Assembly: GCF_001434255.1 (NCBI RefSeq)
Contig: NZ_AZEY01000020.1
Coordinates: forward strand, 62,001-126,000
Direction: 5' to 3'
DNA: 64,000 bases
From: Lentilactobacillus diolivorans DSM 14421
GTDB taxonomy: Bacteria; Bacillota; Bacilli; Lactobacillales; Lactobacillaceae
Below are positions 59,910-64,000 of this stretch, in pieces; the first letter of the stretch is position 1, and the number at the start of each line of letters is the position of its first letter. Below the pieces are notes generated by a model that ran no database searches, was not told the DNA's origin, and saw only the letters and a list, made by a program, of their open reading frames with translations. The position numbers and the translations under genes are program-made.

Positions 59910-61151
59910 TTAATCGGCAATCGGATGAGCTTGTGTTAGTTTTTCAACTTTGTCGGCAACCTCATGTAAATTACTTTCATCTTGTGGATCATTAATCACT
60001 TGCAAAATGAGTTTAGCAACTTGGCTGGCATCTTCTTCTTTAAAGCCCCGAGTTGTAATAGCAGGTGTTCCCAACCTCAGTCCACTTGTCTTCGAAGGTG
60101 GCAAAGGATCGTTAGGAATTGCTTCCTTATTAGTAGTAATGTGAACTGTATCTAAAATGTTCTGTAAATCTCTTCCATTTAAACCAGTCTCGGTTAAATT
60201 AATCGTCATCAAATGATTGTCTGTGCCACCAGTTAGTACAGACACCTTTGATGAGGACTGAAAAACAGCTGCCATTGCTTTCGCATTTTTGATGATTTGT
60301 TCACCATACTCTTTAAATGATGGTTGTAAGTCCTCATAAAATGCAGCAGCTTTTCCGGCAATAACATGTTCAAGCGGGCCACCCTGGCTACCTGGGAAAA
60401 CAGCCGAATTAATTTTTTTGGCATATTTGGCCTTTGCCAAAATTAAGCCGCCACGTGGTCCCCGCAATGTTTTATGGGTAGTGGTTGTGACAACATCGGC
60501 CACTGGAACTGGATTTGGATGTAAGCCAACAGCCACTAACCCCGCAATATGCGCCATATCAACCATCAAATAAGCACCGACCGAATCCGCAATTTCTCTA
60601 AACTTATCCCAGTCAATAATTCGACTGTATGCTGATGCACCGGCAATAATCAACTTAGGCTGCACATCCTGAGCAATTTTGGCAACCTCATCATAGTCAA
60701 TGAGCTGGGTCTTTGGATCCAAGCCATAGGAAAATGAGTCGTATAGTTTTCCTGAAAAACTGACTCTTGCACCATGACTCAAATGACCACCAGCATCCAA
60801 CCCCATACCGAGGATCTTGTCACCAGGCTTCAATAAGGCGGCATATACTTCCTGATTAGCTTGTGAACCAGAGTGAGGCTGCACATTTGCATACTCAGCA
60901 TGAAAAAGTTCCTTTGCCCGATCAATTGCCAACTGTTCGACAACGTCAATGTACTCACAACCACCATAATATCGACGGCCGGGATATCCCTCAGCGTATT
61001 TATTGGTCAGAACCGATCCTTGAGCAGCACGAACGGCATTTGAGACAATGTTTTCAGACGCGATCAGCTCAATATTATGTTCCTGACGATTTTCCTCGTT
61101 AGCAATTGCATCCCAGAGTTCAGGATCTTGCTGTTTATAATCGTATTTCAA
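59910..61151 (-). CDS. glyA: Serine hydroxymethyltransferase
   Basis: GlyA interconverts serine and glycine while loading one-carbon units onto tetrahydrofolate. The PLP lysine is in [15 protein letters not shown], with [11 protein letters not shown] at the N-terminus. About 413 residues. I favour a TTG start (then KYDYKQQD) seven bases from GAGGT; a TTG two codons and a GTG three codons earlier are alternatives. It likely supplies glycine, as no glycine cleavage genes are seen. Confidence 0.96.
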   Translation of the reverse strand: MKYDYKQQDPELWDAIANEENRQEHNIELIASENIVSNAVRAAQGSVLTNKYAEGYPGRRYYGGCEYIDVVEQLAIDRAKELFHAEYANVQPHSGSQANQEVYAALLKPGDKILGMGLDAGGHLSHGARVSFSGKLYDSFSYGLDPKTQLIDYDEVAKIAQDVQPKLIIAGASAYSRIIDWDKFREIADSVGAYLMVDMAHIAGLVAVGLHPNPVPVADVVTTTTHKTLRGPRGGLILAKAKYAKKINSAVFPGSQGGPLEHVIAGKAAAFYEDLQPSFKEYGEQIIKNAKAMAAVFQSSSKVSVLTGGTDNHLMTINLTETGLNGRDLQNILDTVHITTNKEAIPNDPLPPSKTSGLRLGTPAITTRGFKEEDASQVAKLILQVINDPQDESNLHEVADKVEKLTQAHPIAD

Positions 61152-61188
61152 CTGCAACACCTCACTAAGTTTTTATGGTACAAATTGA

Positions 61189-62211
61189 TTATAACTGCTT
61201 AAAATGCATTTGCCCAGCGGATTTATTAAGCCGATTCATATACGCTTCGCCAATGCCAACCGGATCAATCCCTTGGGTAAAGATTGTTTTGTATTCCGGA
61301 TGATTGTCAAAGTCCCTCAGTTCAGCAAACAAATCTTGAGCAGCCGTCGTGGCGTCATTTCCCAGTGAGATTACATGAGCATTATCCGGCCATTCAATTG
61401 ATTTGATCGTGTCATCAAATGCCATAACGCCAACCGGTTGTGGATGCTGAGCAATCCATTGGGCAACATCATGCCAATCACTGTCCGGATCCACGATATA
61501 GACTTGGGCATCCGGTGCGTAATGTTTATACTTCATTCCGGGAGCCTTGGGTGTTTGTTTGGCACCCACATGATGTAATTCATCAATAACCCGACGGTGA
61601 ATGACGGCTTCAATATCATCCTTGGTAACCGCCCCCGGACGTAAAATTGACGGTGTCTCAACCGACATATCCAACACCGTTGACTCAACGCCAACCGTTG
61701 TTGGACCATCATCAAGGATTGCGGCTATCTTCCCTTTTAAATCATGATAAACATGTTGTGCAGTTGTTGGGCTGGGCTTGCCTGAAGTATTAGCAGACGG
61801 GCCAACAATTGGGACGCCGGCTTTGGTAATCAGGTCCAAGGTCATCTGGTTGTTTGGAAAACGAAAAGCTGCTGTATCAAGGCCGCCGGTAACAGTTTTA
61901 GATAATGCATCCGGCTTTAATTTAAAGATCATGGTGAGTGATCCCGGCCAAAATGTTTTAATTAAATTCCGAGCGTCGGAACTTAATTTTTGAACATATT
62001 TTTCAACCATCTCCACGGATGAAACGGTCACAATTAATGGATTGTCACTTGGTCGCCCCTTGGCTTTATAGACCTTCTTAACTGCGGCTTCGTTGGTTGC
62101 ATCAGCTCCAAGTCCATAAACCGTTTCGGTCGGAAACGATACCAACTCACCTTTTCGAATAAAGGCAGCTGCTTGATCGATTTCGTTCGCTTTTAAAATT
62201 AACGTTTTCAT
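61189..62211 (-). CDS. ywlC: L-threonylcarbamoyladenylate synthase (Sua5/YwlC type)
   Basis: This makes the threonylcarbamoyl-AMP used for the t6A37 modification of ANN-decoding tRNAs. The YrdC domain (SFPTETVYGLGADA, KAKGRPSDNPL, GPSANTSGKPSPT, STVLDM) covers about residues 1-200 and is followed by the Sua5-specific C-terminal domain (about 215-335), so it is the long Sua5 form of 340 residues. It starts 10 bases after prmC, in the prfA-prmC-ywlC-glyA order common in Firmicutes. Confidence 0.95.
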   Translation of the reverse strand: MKTLILKANEIDQAAAFIRKGELVSFPTETVYGLGADATNEAAVKKVYKAKGRPSDNPLIVTVSSVEMVEKYVQKLSSDARNLIKTFWPGSLTMIFKLKPDALSKTVTGGLDTAAFRFPNNQMTLDLITKAGVPIVGPSANTSGKPSPTTAQHVYHDLKGKIAAILDDGPTTVGVESTVLDMSVETPSILRPGAVTKDDIEAVIHRRVIDELHHVGAKQTPKAPGMKYKHYAPDAQVYIVDPDSDWHDVAQWIAQHPQPVGVMAFDDTIKSIEWPDNAHVISLGNDATTAAQDLFAELRDFDNHPEYKTIFTQGIDPVGIGEAYMNRLNKSAGQMHFKQL

Positions 62212-62221
62212 TCTGTCATCC

Positions 62222-63079
62222 TCATTTCATTTTTAATTGAACCATTCGCTGGTTACCAGAAACATCGTGTCTACCAATGACAACTGCACGGGGATTGGCT
62301 TGTTGAAAAAGCTTAATTACGGCTTGTTCCTGATGGAAACCAATTTCAACGAATAATCGGCCATCTGTTGTTAAATGATCGGCAGCTCCCCGTGCTAATC
62401 GTTTGTATATCGCAAGTCCCCTATCTTCGGCATACAGTGCCAATTTAGGTTCATAATGAATCACCCGTTGGTCCATATCAGCCTTTTCATCCATTGAAAT
62501 ATATGGTGGATTCGAGACAATCAAATCAAACTTGCCGTGAATTTGATCAAAAACATCGCTTTTTAAGAATGAAACCGCCACGTTCTGATTTTGTGCATTT
62601 AATATCGCAATTTTAAGTGCCTTGTCGGAGATATCACTGCCGACCAAATTCCATGTTGGCCGGTTCTTTTTCAAGGCAATTGCGATCGCCCCGCTTCCGG
62701 TCCCGATATCAAGAACTCGCATAGGTTGCTCAGAAGACGTTGGAAATGTCGCTAAAATCCAATCAATCAGTTCCTCAGTCTCTACTCGCGGAATTAGCAC
62801 ATCTGAAGTAACGTGCAATGATAAACCGTAAAAATCCGCTCTGCCAACAATATATTGTGGTGGCATTCCGCTGATTAATTGCCTAATATCGTTTTGAAAT
62901 TGTTGCCACTGCTTAAGTGGCATTGGCCTTTGATACCGGATCAGCAAATCGGTTGCTGATAAATTAAAACGTTGTTCCAACAAAAAGTCAACGTCATACA
63001 TATCAATTTCTGATCTATCTTTAATAGCAAAAGAAGCCCACTTGCGGGCTTCAAAGTAAGTCGGTTTAATTGGTTTCAT
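62222..63079 (-). CDS. prmC: Release factor glutamine methyltransferase
   Basis: PrmC methylates the glutamine of the GGQ motif of release factors. The SAM-binding motif [15 protein letters not shown] and the substrate motif SNPPYIS are present. Length 285. Its start overlaps the end of prfA by 14 bases, tying the enzyme to its substrate gene. Confidence 0.96.
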   Translation of the reverse strand: MKPIKPTYFEARKWASFAIKDRSEIDMYDVDFLLEQRFNLSATDLLIRYQRPMPLKQWQQFQNDIRQLISGMPPQYIVGRADFYGLSLHVTSDVLIPRVETEELIDWILATFPTSSEQPMRVLDIGTGSGAIAIALKKNRPTWNLVGSDISDKALKIAILNAQNQNVAVSFLKSDVFDQIHGKFDLIVSNPPYISMDEKADMDQRVIHYEPKLALYAEDRGLAIYKRLARGAADHLTTDGRLFVEIGFHQEQAVIKLFQQANPRAVVIGRHDVSGNQRMVQLKMK

Positions 63080-64000
63080 TAGTCAAATTTTCAAGTTTCT
63101 TTGCTTGATCCGATAAAATCAACGCATCAATAATTTCATCAAGTTCACCATTCATGATGCGATCCAATTTATTCAACGTCAAACCAATTCGATGATCAGT
63201 TACCCGATTTTGTGGATAATTGTAAGTTCGAATTCGTTCTGAACGATCACCGGTTCCGATCGCAGATTTACGTTCTGCGTTATATTGATCCTGTTCTTGC
63301 TGCGCATAGTAATCGTAAACCCGAGCCTTCAAAATTTTCATTGCCTTGGCACGGTTTTGCTGTTGTGATCGTTCATCCTGCATTGCCACGACAATCCCAG
63401 TTGGCAAGTGGGTCATTCGAACAGCAGATGACGTTTTGTTAATATGCTGACCACCGGCACCAGAAGACCGATAAACATCGACCCGGATGTCTTTTGGATC
63501 AATATCAATATCGACATCCTCTTCTTCCGGCATAACACCAACAGTTGCTGTTGAGGTATGAACCCGGCCTGCAGATTCAGTGACGGGAACTCGTTGAACC
63601 CGATGAGCACCATTTTCATATTTTAATTTTGAATAAACTTTATCGCCGGAAATCATTAAAACAATTTCCTTAAAACCCCCAACTTCGGTCTCGTTCTTAT
63701 CAATAACTTCGACTTTCCAACCTTGGCGTTCTGCGTACTTCGAATACATACTAAAAAGATCGGCAGCGAACAAACTTCCTTCATCACCACCGGCTGCACC
63801 ATGAATTTCCATAATGATGTTTTTCTCATCATTAGGATCTTTTGGTAGCAACATAACCTTCAGCTGTTCTTCCAGCTTCGCCTTTTGGTCCTTAAAATCA
63901 GAGATTTCGTCTTTAACCATTGTCTCCAATTCGGCATCGTCAATTTTGCCACGCAACATTTCTTCATCGTCATCAAGTTGCTTGGTAACTTTTTTGTACT
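63066..64000 (-). CDS. prfA: Peptide chain release factor 1, C-terminal part (cut by window end)
   Basis: RF1 terminates translation at UAA and UAG. About 310 residues are visible; the first 50 or so lie beyond the right edge, since the frame stays open to the window end. The codon-recognition tripeptide is in [14 protein letters not shown] (PVT) and the catalytic GGQ is in [17 protein letters not shown]. The likely missing N-terminus is ordinary helical domain 1. Confidence 0.96.
   Translation of the reverse strand, partial: YKKVTKQLDDDEEMLRGKIDDAELETMVKDEISDFKDQKAKLEEQLKVMLLPKDPNDEKNIIMEIHGAAGGDEGSLFAADLFSMYSKYAERQGWKVEVIDKNETEVGGFKEIVLMISGDKVYSKLKYENGAHRVQRVPVTESAGRVHTSTATVGVMPEEEDVDIDIDPKDIRVDVYRSSGAGGQHINKTSSAVRMTHLPTGIVVAMQDERSQQQNRAKAMKILKARVYDYYAQQEQDQYNAERKSAIGTGDRSERIRTYNYPQNRVTDHRIGLTLNKLDRIMNGELDEIIDALILSDQAKKLENLTNETN

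Overview
This is a chromosomal core-genome segment of a low-to-moderate-GC Firmicute, almost certainly a member of the Lactobacillaceae. Supporting points are the gene orders (ruvAB-queA; mutSL; pgsA-cinA-recA; mreBCD-minCD; murA-mbl-yidD-rodA; the F1Fo ATPase operon next to upp and glyA), frequent TTG and GTG starts behind strong GGAGG ribosome sites, T-box leaders, short repeats built around GGCTGGGACAAA, and a D-Ala ligase with the Phe-type active site (F260) known from intrinsically vancomycin-resistant lactobacilli and leuconostocs. The genus cannot be fixed from this sequence alone.

Layout. About 0-16 kb (minus strand): DNA repair and recombination (queA fragment, ruvB, ruvA, mutL, mutS), RNA turnover (rny, ymdB), recA with an SOS box, a short CinA that keeps only the C-terminal domain, pgsA, a RodZ-like anchored HTH protein and a pair of M16-type peptidase homologues. 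About 16-19 kb: a polar amino-acid ABC transporter behind a T-box leader that carries two successive antiterminator/terminator units. About 19-32 kb: minCD, mreBCD, folC, valS with its own T-box, tpx, thiI-nifS and ezrA. About 32.4-36 kb is the only plus-strand block: free-methionine sulfoxide reductase, rpsD with a long structured leader, rarA, a small membrane protein and a universal stress protein. About 36-47 kb (minus): an RRNPP-like regulator, tag, a membrane GDPD, ddl, a five-gene ABC-transporter operon that includes a GntR repressor, and an SPFH protein. About 47-52 kb: a cell-shape cluster (murA, mbl, yidD, rodA) ending in a lone GcvH-like carrier. About 52-58.5 kb: the whole ATP synthase operon atpBEFHAGDC. 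About 59-64 kb: upp, glyA, a Sua5-type protein, prmC and prfA (cut by the window end).

The window holds two complete shape and division modules (mre/min and murA/mbl/rodA/ezrA), which points to a rod-shaped cell. I saw no rRNA, tRNA, CRISPR array, transposase or prophage. The most interesting signals are regulatory: the tandem-terminator T-box, a pseudoknot-capable rpsD leader, a palindrome at the start site of the ABC/GntR operon, and a dispersed repeat family that ends in terminators at the 3' ends of genes.
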